Below the pieces are notes generated by a model. That model made no database searches, was not told the origin of the DNA, and saw only the letters and a list, made by a program, of their open reading frames with translations. The position numbers were made by a program, and so were the translations under genes. Of a DNA stretch of 64,000 nucleotides, positions 7,270-16,297 are shown piece after piece; the stretch's first letter is position 1, and each line of letters begins with the position of its first letter. This stretch comes from Marichromatium gracile. Its GTDB lineage: Bacteria > Pseudomonadota > Gammaproteobacteria > Chromatiales > Chromatiaceae. The stretch is from positions 1-64,000 of the forward strand of contig NZ_SMDC01000014.1 of the NCBI RefSeq assembly GCF_004343155.1, read 5' to 3'.

Positions 7270-8493
7270 TCATGGCAGGGGCTGCAGCAGGTCCTCCGGG
7301 CGGATGCCCCAGCGTTCGGGCGGCTCGGCGCTGAGGATCGACTCCTCGGCCTCGATCGCGGGATCGGACAGGTCCAGCTCGTCGGGTGGAAGATAACGGC
7401 GGCGCTGGATATCGAGCACCAGACGTACCTTGGGGTGGCGCACGCCGCTGCGCCCGGTACCGACCACCACCGCGAGGCGCTGGCTCTTGAGTCGGACCAG
7501 GGTGCCGACCGGGTAGATGCCGACGCAGCGGATGAAGTGTTGCACCAGCCCGGCATCGAGATGATGACTGCTCCACTCGAGCAGTTTGCGTAGCGCCCGG
7601 TGAGGGTCCATGCCCTTGTGATAGACGCGATCGGAGGTGATGGCGTCGTAGACGTCGACGATCGCCGCCATGCGTCCGTATCTGCTGATCTGGTCGCCGA
7701 TCTTGCCGTCGGGGTAGCCGTTGCCGTCGATGCGCTCATGATGCTCGGCGGCGACGGCCAGGGCCACTGGTGGAATGCCGGGGGCGCGGGCGAGGATGTC
7801 GCGGCTGTCGACGACGTGACCGCGTATGATCTCGACCTCGGCGGCGTTCAGTCGTCCGGGCTTGTTGAGCACCTCGGGGGGGGTGAGGGTCTTGCCGATG
7901 TCGTGGAGCAGGGCACCGACGCCGATCTGGTGGACCAGCTCGGGGGAGAGCTTCATCGTGGTGGCGAAGGAGGTCATCAGCACGGCGACGTTGACCGAGT
8001 GCTCGAAGGTGTAGCGGTCCATGCGGCGGATCCGCGTCAGCCCGAGCAGCGCGTCGCGGTTGCGGAAGATCGAGCCGACCATGCGACTGATCACCGGGTC
8101 GGTGCGCTCGACGTCGATCTGACGACCCAGGCGTACGTCCTCCATCAGCTCGCGAATCAGCTGGTTGGCCTCGCGGTGGACCTTGCGGGCCTGCTCCTGC
8201 TCGTCCTCGAGGGTGGTTGGCTGATGGGGGTCCGGGGAGTTGTCGGCGACCTCGACCATTTCGCGTTCGAGCGCCGCCTCGACCTCCAGGCGGCTCGGTG
8301 CGCTGGCGACGTCGAGCCCCTTGTCGGTGTCGATGTAGAGTTCGCGGATGCCGAGGCTGCGCACCTGCGCCAGGGACTGTTCGTCCTCGATCAGGAAGTC
8401 GTTGCGCACATAGGGGTGATCGGTCCAGCCGAAGTTGAGATCATGGATGTGCATCCCCGGGCGAAGCTGATCGATACGGATCTTTTTAATCAT
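7270..8493 (-). CDS. HD-GYP domain protein with N-terminal DUF3391, putative c-di-GMP phosphodiesterase (copy 2)
   Basis: A 407-residue paralogue of the gene just downstream, with the same architecture: DUF3391 (about 1-130) and HD-GYP (about 150-350). HDIGK at 197-201 and HHERIDGNGYP at 251-261 keep the metal and GYP residues. The start MIKKIRIDQLRPGMH is an ATG at 8493. It probably lowers cellular c-di-GMP. Sequence divergence is greatest in the linker at residues 70-145, which may give the copies different inputs or partners. A GC-rich hairpin separates it from the small protein gene upstream. Confidence 0.9.
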   Translation of the reverse strand: MIKKIRIDQLRPGMHIHDLNFGWTDHPYVRNDFLIEDEQSLAQVRSLGIRELYIDTDKGLDVASAPSRLEVEAALEREMVEVADNSPDPHQPTTLEDEQEQARKVHREANQLIRELMEDVRLGRQIDVERTDPVISRMVGSIFRNRDALLGLTRIRRMDRYTFEHSVNVAVLMTSFATTMKLSPELVHQIGVGALLHDIGKTLTPPEVLNKPGRLNAAEVEIIRGHVVDSRDILARAPGIPPVALAVAAEHHERIDGNGYPDGKIGDQISRYGRMAAIVDVYDAITSDRVYHKGMDPHRALRKLLEWSSHHLDAGLVQHFIRCVGIYPVGTLVRLKSQRLAVVVGTGRSGVRHPKVRLVLDIQRRRYLPPDELDLSDPAIEAEESILSAEPPERWGIRPEDLLQPLP

Positions 8494-8575
8494 GCCGTCT
8501 TGCTGATTGTCCGTCGTGCCGGTACGAGCGCGTCGAGATCTTGCTGCTCGCTGGTTCGACGGACATCATACGATC

Positions 8576-8612
8576 AAACGCGCGCCCCGGGCAGTCCCGC
8601 CCCGGGGGCGCG
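8576..8612 (-). terminator. GC-rich stem-loop, possible terminator after the 59-residue protein gene
   Basis: Arms CGCGCGCCCCGGG (8579-8591) and CCCGGGGGCGCG (8601-8612) form a strong stem with a short loop. On the minus strand the stem is followed by GTTTGATCG, only a weak T-tract. It sits between the small protein gene and the HD-GYP pair. A TATGAT on the minus strand (8570-8565) could serve as a -10 for the HD-GYP genes, but no good -35 is seen. Confidence 0.4.
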
Positions 8613-8618
8613 ACGCGG

Positions 8619-8798
8619 TCAGTCGGCGCGCTCCGTCTGGCGTGTTGCGCCGGCTGCGGGGATGAGCTGCTCGGTGCGCAGGATCGTCTCCTTGGCCTCG
8701 CCGTTGATCCAGCGCTTCTCGCGTGGGTCGCGCACGGCATAGCGCCCGGTGCGCTTCTGGTAGATCACATAGTCCTCGGTCTGCTTGATCTGCTTCAT
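8619..8798 (-). CDS. Small hypothetical protein, 59 residues
   Basis: Begins MKQIKQTEDYVIYQKRTGRY and is strongly charged, with no membrane segment. The middle (VRDPREKRWINGEAKETIL) looks like a compact beta-hairpin/helix fold. GGAGG lies 7 nt before ATG 8798 on the minus strand, and codon use matches the neighbours, which supports a real gene. It lies between the DUF4342 gene (72 nt upstream) and the HD-GYP pair. I do not recognise a function. Confidence 0.7.
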   Translation of the reverse strand: MKQIKQTEDYVIYQKRTGRYAVRDPREKRWINGEAKETILRTEQLIPAAGATRQTERAD

Positions 8799-8870
8799 CG
8801 TGAACCTCCGGTTTCTCGTTGATACAGATGATCGGCCGCGGTCGCGGCCGGTGCCGCCGGGGCGGGGTGA

Positions 8871-9176
8871 CTAGCGACGGTCGTCGGGGTAGGGGCCGCG
8901 CGGCTGGCCCGGGTCGCGCTCGATCTCGATGCGGAACTGTGCGAGCAGCGCGGCGATGGCACCGAGCGCGGTGAGCACCGGGGCGATCAGGGTGAGCGCC
9001 GCGGCGACGCCGAGTCCGGCATTGAGCGGGACGTCGGTGAGGATCTGGCCGCTGGGGCGGCGCACGATCAGCCGTCTGACGTTGCCCTGGCGCACCAGTT
9101 CCTTGATCTTGTCGACCAGCGCGCCGCCGGCGACCGTGAATTCTTCGCGGGTCGGTCGTCGGTGATCGTCTCTCAT
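8871..9176 (-). CDS. DUF4342 domain-containing protein
   Basis: A 101-residue protein. An N-terminal soluble part has FTVAGGALVDKIKELVRQGNVRR, the pattern of the DUF4342 family. A hydrophobic stretch follows (about residues 51-83, rich in Ala, Leu and Val), probably one or two membrane helices, with a charged tail. Function unknown; likely a small inner-membrane protein. It lies 60 nt downstream of the YchJ-like gene and in the same orientation. Confidence 0.75.
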   Translation of the reverse strand: MRDDHRRPTREEFTVAGGALVDKIKELVRQGNVRRLIVRRPSGQILTDVPLNAGLGVAAALTLIAPVLTALGAIAALLAQFRIEIERDPGQPRGPYPDDRR

Positions 9177-9236
9177 GTCTGATTCCTCGGTGTTTCTGGC
9201 TTGGATGATCGGGGCCGGGCGATGCCCGGCGGTGTT

Positions 9237-9671
9237 TCAGTTCGTCGTGCGTGTCGCGGGAAAGGTTCCGTCGACATAGACCCAGTGTCCCTCGAGCCGG
9301 ATGAAGCGGCTGCGCTCGTGCAGCCGATGTGCGCGACCGCCGATCTTGTAGCGGGCGACGAACTCGACCGTGCCCTGGTCGTCGTCGGGGCCGCCGGCGC
9401 TGCTGGCGAGGATGCGCAGTCCGAGCCAACGCGGTGGCGGATCGTCGGGGCCGAGATCACTCGGGCAGTGTTCGGGGTGCCAGGTGGCGCGCAGATAATC
9501 GTACGCCTCCAGGGTGAAGGCGGTGTAGCGCGAGCGCATCAGCCGCTCGGCGCTCTCGGCGTGCGCCTCCCCGGCCAGATAAGGCCCGCAGCACTCTGCG
9601 AGCGCCTTGCCGCTGCCGCAGGGGCAGGCGCTCGTCTTCACCACGGGGCTTGGCGTGTTCAGGCGGGCCAT
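9237..9671 (-). CDS. ychJ: YchJ family protein (UPF0225) with SEC-C zinc motif
   Basis: A 144-residue protein. The N-terminal motif CPCGSGKALAECCG is a SEC-C zinc-binding signature (CxCGSGx5CC). The remainder, with RLMRSRYTAFTL and the WHPEHC segment, is the NTF2-like YchJ middle domain. The exact function of YchJ is not known. The start codon at 9671 overlaps the end of the upstream kinase gene by 13 nt, implying translational coupling with srkA. The second C-terminal SEC-C motif of some homologues is absent. Confidence 0.88.
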   Translation of the reverse strand: MARLNTPSPVVKTSACPCGSGKALAECCGPYLAGEAHAESAERLMRSRYTAFTLEAYDYLRATWHPEHCPSDLGPDDPPPRWLGLRILASSAGGPDDDQGTVEFVARYKIGGRAHRLHERSRFIRLEGHWVYVDGTFPATRTTN

Positions 9672-10648
9672 AGTGGTCCGGCCTCCATGGCGAGGAGCTG
9701 CTCGCGCAGCTGGGCGATGTGCTGTTCCCAGTAGTGCGTGGTGGCGAACCAGGGGAAGGCGGCGGGAAAGGCCGGGTCCTGCCAGCGCCGCGCCAGCCAG
9801 GCGGCGTGGTGGATAAGGCGCAGGGTGCGCAGCGCCTCGACCAGGTGCAGCTCGCGCACGTCGAAATCGCAGAAGTCCTCGTAGCCGGCGAGCACGTCGG
9901 CGAGCTGTCGGCTCTGCTCGGCACGGCTTCCCGAGAGCAGCATCCACAGATCCTGCACCGCCGGGCCGCTGCGCGCGTCGTCGAAGTCGACGAAGTGCGG
10001 TCCGGCGTCGGTCCACAGCAGGTTGCCGCGATGGCAGTCGCCGTGCAGCCGGATCTCGCGTACCCGTCCGGCGCGCGCGTAGCACTCGGCGACCGCCGCG
10101 AGCGCGCTGGCGCTCACCTCGGTGTAGGTCTCGCGCAGCTCGGCGGGGATCCACTCTTGATCGAGCAGCAACACGCGCGGGCCGGTGCCGAAGGCGTCGA
10201 TGTCGAGTCGCGGGCGGTGCGCGAAGGGGCGGGTGGCGCCGACGGCGTGGATGCGGCCGATGAAGCGCCCGACCCACTCCAGCACCTCGGGGTCGTCGAG
10301 CTCGGGGTCGCGCCCGCCGCGTCTCGGGCTGACCGAGAAGCGGTGTCCGGCGAAGTGGTGCAGCGTCTCCCCCTTGATACGCAGCGGCGCGATCGCCGGG
10401 ATCTCGCGCTCTGCCAGCTCGGTGGCGAAGTCGTGTTCCTCGGCGATCGCCGCATCGCTCCAGCGACCGGGGCGATAGAACTTGACCACCACCGGCGTGG
10501 TCTCGTCGAGACCGATCTGGTAGACGCGGTTCTCGTAGCTGTTGAGCGCGAGCATGCGCCCGTCGGGGACCAGGTCGACCGACTCGATGGCATCGAGGAT
10601 GCGGTCGGGGCCGAGGTCGGCATAGGGTGTGGGATCGGTTGTATCCAT
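9659..10648 (-). CDS. srkA: Stress response kinase A (SrkA/YihE-type serine/threonine kinase)
   Basis: A 329-residue aminoglycoside-phosphotransferase-fold kinase. The catalytic loop HGDCHRGNLLW and the metal-binding HFVDFDDA segment are intact, and the early block LNSYENRVYQIG with the ATP-anchoring lysine in VVVKFYRP matches SrkA. E. coli SrkA protects cells from stress-induced death, in part by countering MazF. ATG 10648 gives the family N-terminus. It is the first gene of a minus-strand run (srkA, ychJ, DUF4342, small ORF) and is divergent from the metallophosphoesterase gene 89 nt away. Confidence 0.9.
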   Translation of the reverse strand: MDTTDPTPYADLGPDRILDAIESVDLVPDGRMLALNSYENRVYQIGLDETTPVVVKFYRPGRWSDAAIAEEHDFATELAEREIPAIAPLRIKGETLHHFAGHRFSVSPRRGGRDPELDDPEVLEWVGRFIGRIHAVGATRPFAHRPRLDIDAFGTGPRVLLLDQEWIPAELRETYTEVSASALAAVAECYARAGRVREIRLHGDCHRGNLLWTDAGPHFVDFDDARSGPAVQDLWMLLSGSRAEQSRQLADVLAGYEDFCDFDVRELHLVEALRTLRLIHHAAWLARRWQDPAFPAAFPWFATTHYWEQHIAQLREQLLAMEAGPLWPA

Positions 10649-10737
10649 GGCACGATTCTACGCGGATCGCCGCCCGCCCGGGGAGCACGATCGGAGATCC
10701 AGCCGCTGCTGCGCCGTTCCATGCCCGAGGAGTCCTG

Positions 10738-11667
10738 ATGAAGATGCGTACGACACTGCTCTGTACCCTGCTGGCGCTGTGGCTGCCGCTCGCCGCGGGT
10801 GCCGCGCCCTGGCGGGTGTTCGCCGTCGGTGATCTCCCCTACGGCGGGTCCGAGCTGGCCGGGTTGCGGGCGCTGTTCACGCATGCCGCTGCCGAGGGCA
10901 GCCCCTTTCTGATCCATGTCGGTGACATCAAGAGCGGCTCGCAGCCGTGCACCGACGCCCAGCTGGCGGGGATCGCCGGGTTGTTCGCGGCACAGCCGGT
11001 GCCGGTGGTCTACACCCCGGGCGACAACGAATGGACCGATTGCCATCGTCTGCTGGCCGGCGGCCACGATCCGTTGCAGCGGCTCGCGCGGGTGCGCGCG
11101 CTCTTCTTTGAAGACCCAGCCGTGCTGCGGCTCGGGCAGCTCGGCGCCCGGGCCGCAACGCCCGACTATCCCGAACTCTACCGCTTCGTTCATCGTCGGG
11201 TGATGTTCGTCGTGTTGCACGTGGTCGGCAGTCACGATGGCGCGCGCCGGGCCGAGCCGCGTGCACAGGCCGAGTCGGCGGCGCGGCGCGCGGCCAATCG
11301 CGCGTTGCTGCGCGAGGCGGCCGACGCGGCCCGGGTGGCGGGACTCGATGCGCTGGTGGTGGTCTTCCATGTCGATCCGCTGTTCGAGCGCCGCCGCGCC
11401 CCGCGGGCGCTGGGCTGGGTGCGCGAGGCCCTCGCCGAGACCCTGGCGCGCTTTCCCGGGCCGGTGCTGGCGCTGCACGGCGACACCCACCGGCTGCGTC
11501 ACGATCGACCGCTGCAGGGTGGGGCGGGTGACCGGCTGGTACGTGTCGAGGTGCCGGGGTCGCCCTCGATCGGTGGGGTCTGGATCACCATCGATCCGAT
11601 CGCCGACGAACCCTTCCAGATCGAGCCGGTGTGGGCGCAAGGGCGTGACCTCGATGGTGAGAATTGA
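10738..11667 (+). CDS. Exported calcineurin-like metallophosphoesterase family protein
   Basis: A 309-residue protein with a clear signal peptide (about residues 1-22, ending AAGAAP). Metallophosphoesterase-like landmarks follow in order: VGDLPYGG, HVGDIKSG, TPGDNEW, VVFHVDP and LHGDTHRLRHDRP. The last block has GDTH where the classical family has GHTH. This suggests a periplasmic phosphoesterase whose substrate cannot be read from sequence. CGAGGAG precedes ATG 10738. It is probably a separate unit upstream of leuC. Confidence 0.75.
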   Translation: MKMRTTLLCTLLALWLPLAAGAAPWRVFAVGDLPYGGSELAGLRALFTHAAAEGSPFLIHVGDIKSGSQPCTDAQLAGIAGLFAAQPVPVVYTPGDNEWTDCHRLLAGGHDPLQRLARVRALFFEDPAVLRLGQLGARAATPDYPELYRFVHRRVMFVVLHVVGSHDGARRAEPRAQAESAARRAANRALLREAADAARVAGLDALVVVFHVDPLFERRRAPRALGWVREALAETLARFPGPVLALHGDTHRLRHDRPLQGGAGDRLVRVEVPGSPSIGGVWITIDPIADEPFQIEPVWAQGRDLDGEN

Positions 11668-11736
11668 GTTTTACCCCTCAGCGGACTACTCTAGGGGATT
11701 CCCTTTTTCGCACCGTTCGCACCGAGGACAGAGTCT

Positions 11737-13140
11737 ATGGGCGCCAGGACCCTCTACGACAAACTCTGGGATGAGCACGTCGTGCGCGTCGACGAGACCG
11801 GCACGGCACTGCTCTATATCGATCGTCAGCTGATCCACGAGGTCACTTCGCCCCAGGCCTTCGAGGGGCTGCGTCTGGCCGGGCGCCAGCCGTGGCGTAC
11901 CACCGCGAACCTCGCGGTGCCGGATCACAACGTGCCCACCAGTGGCCGTGCCCAGGGCATCGCCGACCCGGTCTCGCGACTGCAGGTCGAGACCCTCGAC
12001 GCCAACTGCGCCGAGTTCGGCATCCGCGAGTTCCCGATGTCCGACCAGCGCCAGGGCGTGGTGCACGTGATCGGTCCCGAGCAGGGCTTCACCCTGCCGG
12101 GTTCGACCGTGGTCTGCGGTGACTCCCACACCGCCACCCACGGCGCCTTCGGCGCCCTGGCCTTCGGCATCGGCACCTCCGAGGTCGAGCACGTGATGGC
12201 CACCCAGTGTCTGATCCAGCGCAAGTCGAAGTCGATGCTGATCCGCGTCGACGGCCAGCTCGGCGAGGGCGTCACCGCCAAGGACATCGTGCTTGCAGTG
12301 ATCGGCAAGATCGGCACCGCCGGTGGCACCGGCTATGTCATCGAGTTCGCCGGCGAGGCGATCGAGGCGCTGACCATGGAAGGGCGCATGACGGTCTGCA
12401 ACATGGCCATCGAGGCCGGGGCGCGCGCCGGGCTGATCGGCGTCGACGAGAAGACGGTGGAGTTCATGCGCGGGCGTCCGCTGGCCCCCGAGGGTGAGCT
12501 GTTCGAGCGTGCCGCCGCGCACTGGCGCACCCTGGTCACCGATCCGGGCGCCGCGTTCGACGAGGTCGTGGAGATCGACGCCGCCAGCATCGCGCCGCAG
12601 GTCACCTGGGGCACCTCGCCCGAGATGGTGCTCGACATCAACGGCCGGGTGCCGGATCCGGCCGCCGAGGCCGACGCGGTCAAGGCCGCCAGCATCCGTC
12701 GCGCGCTCGAGTACATGGGGCTCGAGGCGGGGATGGCGATTACCGACATCCGTCCCGACAAGGTCTTCATCGGCTCCTGCACCAACTCGCGCATCGAGGA
12801 TCTGCGCGCCGCCGCCGAGATCGCCAAGGGCCGCAAGGTCGCCCCCGGCATCAAGCTGGCGATGGTGGTGCCGGGCTCGGGTCTGGTGAAAGAGCAGGCC
12901 GAGGCCGAGGGGCTCGACAAGGTCTTCGCCGAGGCCGGGTTCGAGTGGCGCGAGCCGGGCTGCTCGATGTGTCTGGCGATGAACGCCGACCGTCTGGAGC
13001 CGGGCGAGCGTTGCGCCTCGACCTCCAACCGTAACTTCGAGGGCCGTCAGGGGCAGGGTGGTCGCACCCACCTGGTGAGTCCCGCCATGGCCGCCGCCGC
13101 CGCGGTGACCGGGCACTTTGTCGACGTGAGGGAGCTGTGA
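11737..13140 (+). CDS. leuC: 3-isopropylmalate dehydratase large subunit
   Basis: With LeuD it isomerises 2-isopropylmalate to 3-isopropylmalate in leucine synthesis, using a [4Fe-4S] cluster. The 467-residue length is standard. Cluster cysteines are Cys348 (GSCTNSR), Cys409 and Cys412 (PGCSMC). The start [16 protein letters not shown] is typical. Its TGA shares one base with the leuD ATG, so the two subunits are translationally coupled. It opens the long biosynthetic cluster; no leader peptide or attenuator was recognised in the 69 nt upstream. Confidence 0.97.
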   Translation: MGARTLYDKLWDEHVVRVDETGTALLYIDRQLIHEVTSPQAFEGLRLAGRQPWRTTANLAVPDHNVPTSGRAQGIADPVSRLQVETLDANCAEFGIREFPMSDQRQGVVHVIGPEQGFTLPGSTVVCGDSHTATHGAFGALAFGIGTSEVEHVMATQCLIQRKSKSMLIRVDGQLGEGVTAKDIVLAVIGKIGTAGGTGYVIEFAGEAIEALTMEGRMTVCNMAIEAGARAGLIGVDEKTVEFMRGRPLAPEGELFERAAAHWRTLVTDPGAAFDEVVEIDAASIAPQVTWGTSPEMVLDINGRVPDPAAEADAVKAASIRRALEYMGLEAGMAITDIRPDKVFIGSCTNSRIEDLRAAAEIAKGRKVAPGIKLAMVVPGSGLVKEQAEAEGLDKVFAEAGFEWREPGCSMCLAMNADRLEPGERCASTSNRNFEGRQGQGGRTHLVSPAMAAAAAVTGHFVDVREL

Positions 13141-13778
13141 TGGAAGCGTTCAAGAACTTCACCGGCGTGGTGGCGCCGCTCGATCGGGCCAACATCGACA
13201 CCGACGCGATCATCCCCAAGCAGTTCCTCAAGAGCATCCAGCGCACCGGCTTCGGTCCCTATCTGTTCGACGAGCTGCGCTATCTCGATCACGGCGAGCC
13301 GGGGATGGACTGCAGCAACCGTCCGCTCAACCCCGAGTTCGTGCTCAACGACGATCGTTACGCCAGCGCCGAGATCCTGCTCGCGCGCGAGAACTTCGGT
13401 TGCGGTTCCTCGCGCGAGCACGCCCCCTGGGCACTGGCCGACTTCGGCTTGCGGGTGATCCTGGCACCGAGCTTCGCCGACATCTTCTTCAACAACTGTT
13501 TCAAGAACGGCATCCTGCCGATCGTGCTGCCGGCCCCGGTGATCGACGCCCTGTTCGGCAAGGCGACCGGTCCCGAGGCGCTGCGCATCACCGTCGACCT
13601 GCCCGGTCAGACGCTGATCCTCGATGACGCCACCCGCATCGCCTTCGACATCGACGCCGGCAACAAGCACCGGCTGATCGAGGGGCTCGACGACATCGGC
13701 CTCACCCTGCAGGAGGTCGACACCATCCGCGCCTACGAGGAGCGCCGTCGCGCCGAGGCGCCCTGGCTGTTCATCTGA
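13140..13778 (+). CDS. leuD: 3-isopropylmalate dehydratase small subunit
   Basis: The 212-residue partner of LeuC, carrying the swivelling domain. Recognised by [14 protein letters not shown] near the start and [13 protein letters not shown], the substrate-recognition loop. ATG 13140 overlaps the leuC stop by one base; a GTG at 13137 is less likely. It is followed by two strong hairpins before leuB. Confidence 0.97.
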   Translation: MEAFKNFTGVVAPLDRANIDTDAIIPKQFLKSIQRTGFGPYLFDELRYLDHGEPGMDCSNRPLNPEFVLNDDRYASAEILLARENFGCGSSREHAPWALADFGLRVILAPSFADIFFNNCFKNGILPIVLPAPVIDALFGKATGPEALRITVDLPGQTLILDDATRIAFDIDAGNKHRLIEGLDDIGLTLQEVDTIRAYEERRRAEAPWLFI

Positions 13779-13784
13779 CCCGGT

Positions 13785-13837
13785 CGCCCGCGCCGTCGCG
13801 GCGCGGGCGGGTCCTGACGGCCGCCGTTCGGGCGGCC
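13785..13837. other. Two consecutive perfect hairpins between leuD and leuB
   Basis: Hairpin one has arms CGCCCGCGCC (13785-13794) and GGCGCGGGCG (13800-13809). Hairpin two has arms GGCCGCC (13819-13825) and GGCGGCC (13831-13837). Neither is followed by a T-run, so they may be processing or stabilising elements, or weak attenuators, rather than terminators. Confidence 0.6.
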
Positions 13838-13863
13838 ATCGTCCAAGTATTCGGAGAAATCCC

Positions 13864-14943
13864 TTGAGCAAGAAGATTCTGGTTCTCGCCGGTGACGGTA
13901 TCGGTCCCGAGATCGTCGCCGAGGCGATCAAGGTGCTCGACGCGCTGCAGGCCGAGGGCGCGATCGACGTGACCATGGAAGAGGCCCTGGTCGGCGGTGC
14001 GGCCTATGACGACTGCGGCGATCCGCTGCCGGCGGCCACCCTGGAGGCGGCCAAGGCCTCCGATGCGGTGCTGCTCGGCGCCGTGGGTGGGCCGAAGTGG
14101 GAGCCGCTGCATTTCTCCAAGCGTCCCGAGCGCGGTCTGCTCGGGCTGCGCGCCGGCCTGGGGCTGTTTGCCAACCTGCGCCCGGCCTTCCTCTACCCGC
14201 AGCTGGCCGACGCCTCCACCCTCAAGTCCGAGGTGGTCTCCGGGCTCGACATCATGATCGTGCGCGAGCTGACCGGCGGCATCTACTTCGGTGAGCCGCG
14301 CGGCGTCGAGACCCTGGAGTCGGGCGAGCGCTACGGCTACAACACCCTCTGCTACAAGGAGTCGGAGGTCGAGCGCATCTGCCGCGTTGCCTACGACATC
14401 GCCATGAAGCGCGGCAAGCGGGTGTGCTCGGTCGACAAGGCCAACGTGCTCGAGGTCACCGAGATGTGGCGCGAGGTGGCGATCGAGACCGCCGCCGACT
14501 ACCCCGAGATCGAACTCTCGCACATGTATGTCGACAACGCCTCGATGCAGCTGGTGCGCGCGCCCAAGCAGTTCGACGTGATGGTCACCACCAACATGTT
14601 CGGCGACATCCTCTCCGACTGCGCGGCCATGCTCACCGGCTCGATCGGCATGCTGCCCTCGGCCTCGCTCAACGCCGAGGGCCAGGGCATGTACGAGCCG
14701 ATCCACGGCTCGGCCCCCGATATCGCCGGTCGCGGCATCGCCAACCCGCTGGCCACCATCCTCTCGGTGGCGATGATGCTGCGCTACTCGCTCGACGCGG
14801 GCGAGGCGGCCGATCGCATCGAGGCGGCGGTCTCCAAGGTGCTCGATCAGGGCCTGCGCACCGGCGACATCATGTCCGAGGGCATGCGCCAGGTCGGCAC
14901 CGCCGAGATGGGCGATGCGGTGGTCGCGGCGCTGCGCGCCTGA
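13864..14943 (+). CDS. leuB: 3-isopropylmalate dehydrogenase
   Basis: Oxidatively decarboxylates 3-isopropylmalate to 2-oxoisocaproate with NAD+, the third step of the leucine branch. The 359 residues include [10 protein letters not shown] at the N-terminus, [13 protein letters not shown] and the nucleotide-binding [14 protein letters not shown]. The start codon appears to be TTG 13864 ([12 protein letters not shown]), with GGAG about 7 nt upstream; there is no usable ATG near the N-terminus. Confidence 0.96.
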   Translation: MSKKILVLAGDGIGPEIVAEAIKVLDALQAEGAIDVTMEEALVGGAAYDDCGDPLPAATLEAAKASDAVLLGAVGGPKWEPLHFSKRPERGLLGLRAGLGLFANLRPAFLYPQLADASTLKSEVVSGLDIMIVRELTGGIYFGEPRGVETLESGERYGYNTLCYKESEVERICRVAYDIAMKRGKRVCSVDKANVLEVTEMWREVAIETAADYPEIELSHMYVDNASMQLVRAPKQFDVMVTTNMFGDILSDCAAMLTGSIGMLPSASLNAEGQGMYEPIHGSAPDIAGRGIANPLATILSVAMMLRYSLDAGEAADRIEAAVSKVLDQGLRTGDIMSEGMRQVGTAEMGDAVVAALRA

Positions 14944-15042
14944 GCCGATCGCGCCGAACGCCGGTCGGGACGGAACGCGTCGGTATGCCGGCGCGCCGCC
15001 CCGGCGGGCGAATCCAGATCAGATGACTGTGGGGTGAGAACA

Positions 15043-16167
15043 ATGCAACGGGTTGGTTTCGTCGGCTGGCGAGGCATGGTGGGCTCCGTGTTGATGGAGC
15101 GGATGCGTGCCGAGGGGGACTTCGCGCACATCACCGAGCCGGTGTTCTTCTCCACCTCGCAGGCCGGGCAGCCCGGTCCCGATGTGGGGCGGGGTGCCCA
15201 ACCGCTGCGCGACGCCGATTCGCTCGACGCGCTGGCGGAGATGGACGTCATCCTCAGCTGTCAGGGCGGCGACTACACCAAGTGCGTCCACCCGCAGCTG
15301 CGCGCGCGCGGCTGGGACGGCTACTGGATCGACGCCGCCTCGGCGCTGCGCATGGCGCCGGAGTCGACCATCGTCCTCGACCCGGTCAATCGCGAGGTCA
15401 TCGACGCGGCGCTCGCCGCCGGTCGGCGTGACTTCGTCGGCGGCAACTGCACCGTCAGTCTGATGCTGATGGCCATCGGCGGGCTGTTCCGCGCCGGCGC
15501 GGTGGAGTGGGTCAGCGCCATGACCTACCAGGCCGCCTCGGGCGCCGGTGCACGCAACATGCGCGAGCTGCTGGCGCAGATGGACGCGCTGCACGAGTCA
15601 GTCGCGCCGCAGCTGGCCGATCCCGGCTCGGCGATCCTCGAGATCGACCGCGGCGTGACCGCGGCGATGCGGGGCTCGGCCTTCCCGACCGAGAGTTTCG
15701 GGGTACCGCTCGCCGGCAGCCTGATCCCCTGGATCGACACCCAGCTCGACAACGGTCAGAGCCGCGAGGAGTGGAAGGGCCAGGCCGAGACCAACAAGAT
15801 CCTCGGCATCGACCCCGCCGCGCCGCTGCCGATCGACGGGATCTGCGTGCGTATCGGCGCGATGCGCTGTCACAGTCAGGCGCTGACCATCAAGCTCGCG
15901 CGTGATCTCGAACTCGACGAGATCGAGCGCCTGATCGCCGCGGCCAATCCCTGGGCGCGGGTGATCCCCAACGAGCGCGAGCGCACCATGCGCGAACTCT
16001 CGCCGGCGGCGGTCACCGGGACGCTCGAGGTGCCGGTGGGGCGGCTGCGCAAGATGAACCTCGGTCCACGCTATCTCTCGGCCTTCACCGTCGGCGATCA
16101 GCTGCTGTGGGGCGCGGCCGAGCCGCTGCGGCGGATGCTCACGATCCTGCTCGCGCAGGGTGCCTGA
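15043..16167 (+). CDS. asd: Aspartate-semialdehyde dehydrogenase
   Basis: Reduces aspartyl phosphate to aspartate semialdehyde with NADPH, feeding lysine/diaminopimelate, threonine and methionine synthesis. The 374-residue protein is of the Gram-negative type: [14 protein letters not shown] for NADP binding, catalytic Cys136 in FVGGNCTVS, and the [11 protein letters not shown] segment. ATG 15043 matches the family start; an in-frame GTG sits at 15034. The gene follows leuB by about 100 nt, the order seen in pseudomonads. Confidence 0.96.
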   Translation: MQRVGFVGWRGMVGSVLMERMRAEGDFAHITEPVFFSTSQAGQPGPDVGRGAQPLRDADSLDALAEMDVILSCQGGDYTKCVHPQLRARGWDGYWIDAASALRMAPESTIVLDPVNREVIDAALAAGRRDFVGGNCTVSLMLMAIGGLFRAGAVEWVSAMTYQAASGAGARNMRELLAQMDALHESVAPQLADPGSAILEIDRGVTAAMRGSAFPTESFGVPLAGSLIPWIDTQLDNGQSREEWKGQAETNKILGIDPAAPLPIDGICVRIGAMRCHSQALTIKLARDLELDEIERLIAAANPWARVIPNERERTMRELSPAAVTGTLEVPVGRLRKMNLGPRYLSAFTVGDQLLWGAAEPLRRMLTILLAQGA

Positions 16168-16183
16168 AATCAAGGATGTTTGC

Positions 16184-16212
16184 TTGGTGCGCGTCGACCG
16201 ATCGGATATAGT
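16184..16212 (+). promoter_or_regulatory. Candidate sigma-70 promoter for fimV
   Basis: TTGGTG (16184-16189), a 17-nt spacer and TATAGT (16207-16212, 5/6 match) lie 85 nt before the fimV start, in the 130-nt gap after asd. The -35 match is partial, so this is a prediction only. Confidence 0.4.
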
Positions 16213-16297
16213 CGGGAGTCATTTCGTTCGGCCCGTCGGGAGTCGCTCGGGATCCGGCCGACGGATCGTCGCTGCACAAGGTGCATGAGGGAGGACG

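Noticed and set aside
11674-11714. Weak stem followed by a T-run before leuC as a terminator
   Set aside because: The stem is only about 5 bp with a long loop and the T-run is offset, so it is unlikely to terminate transcription.
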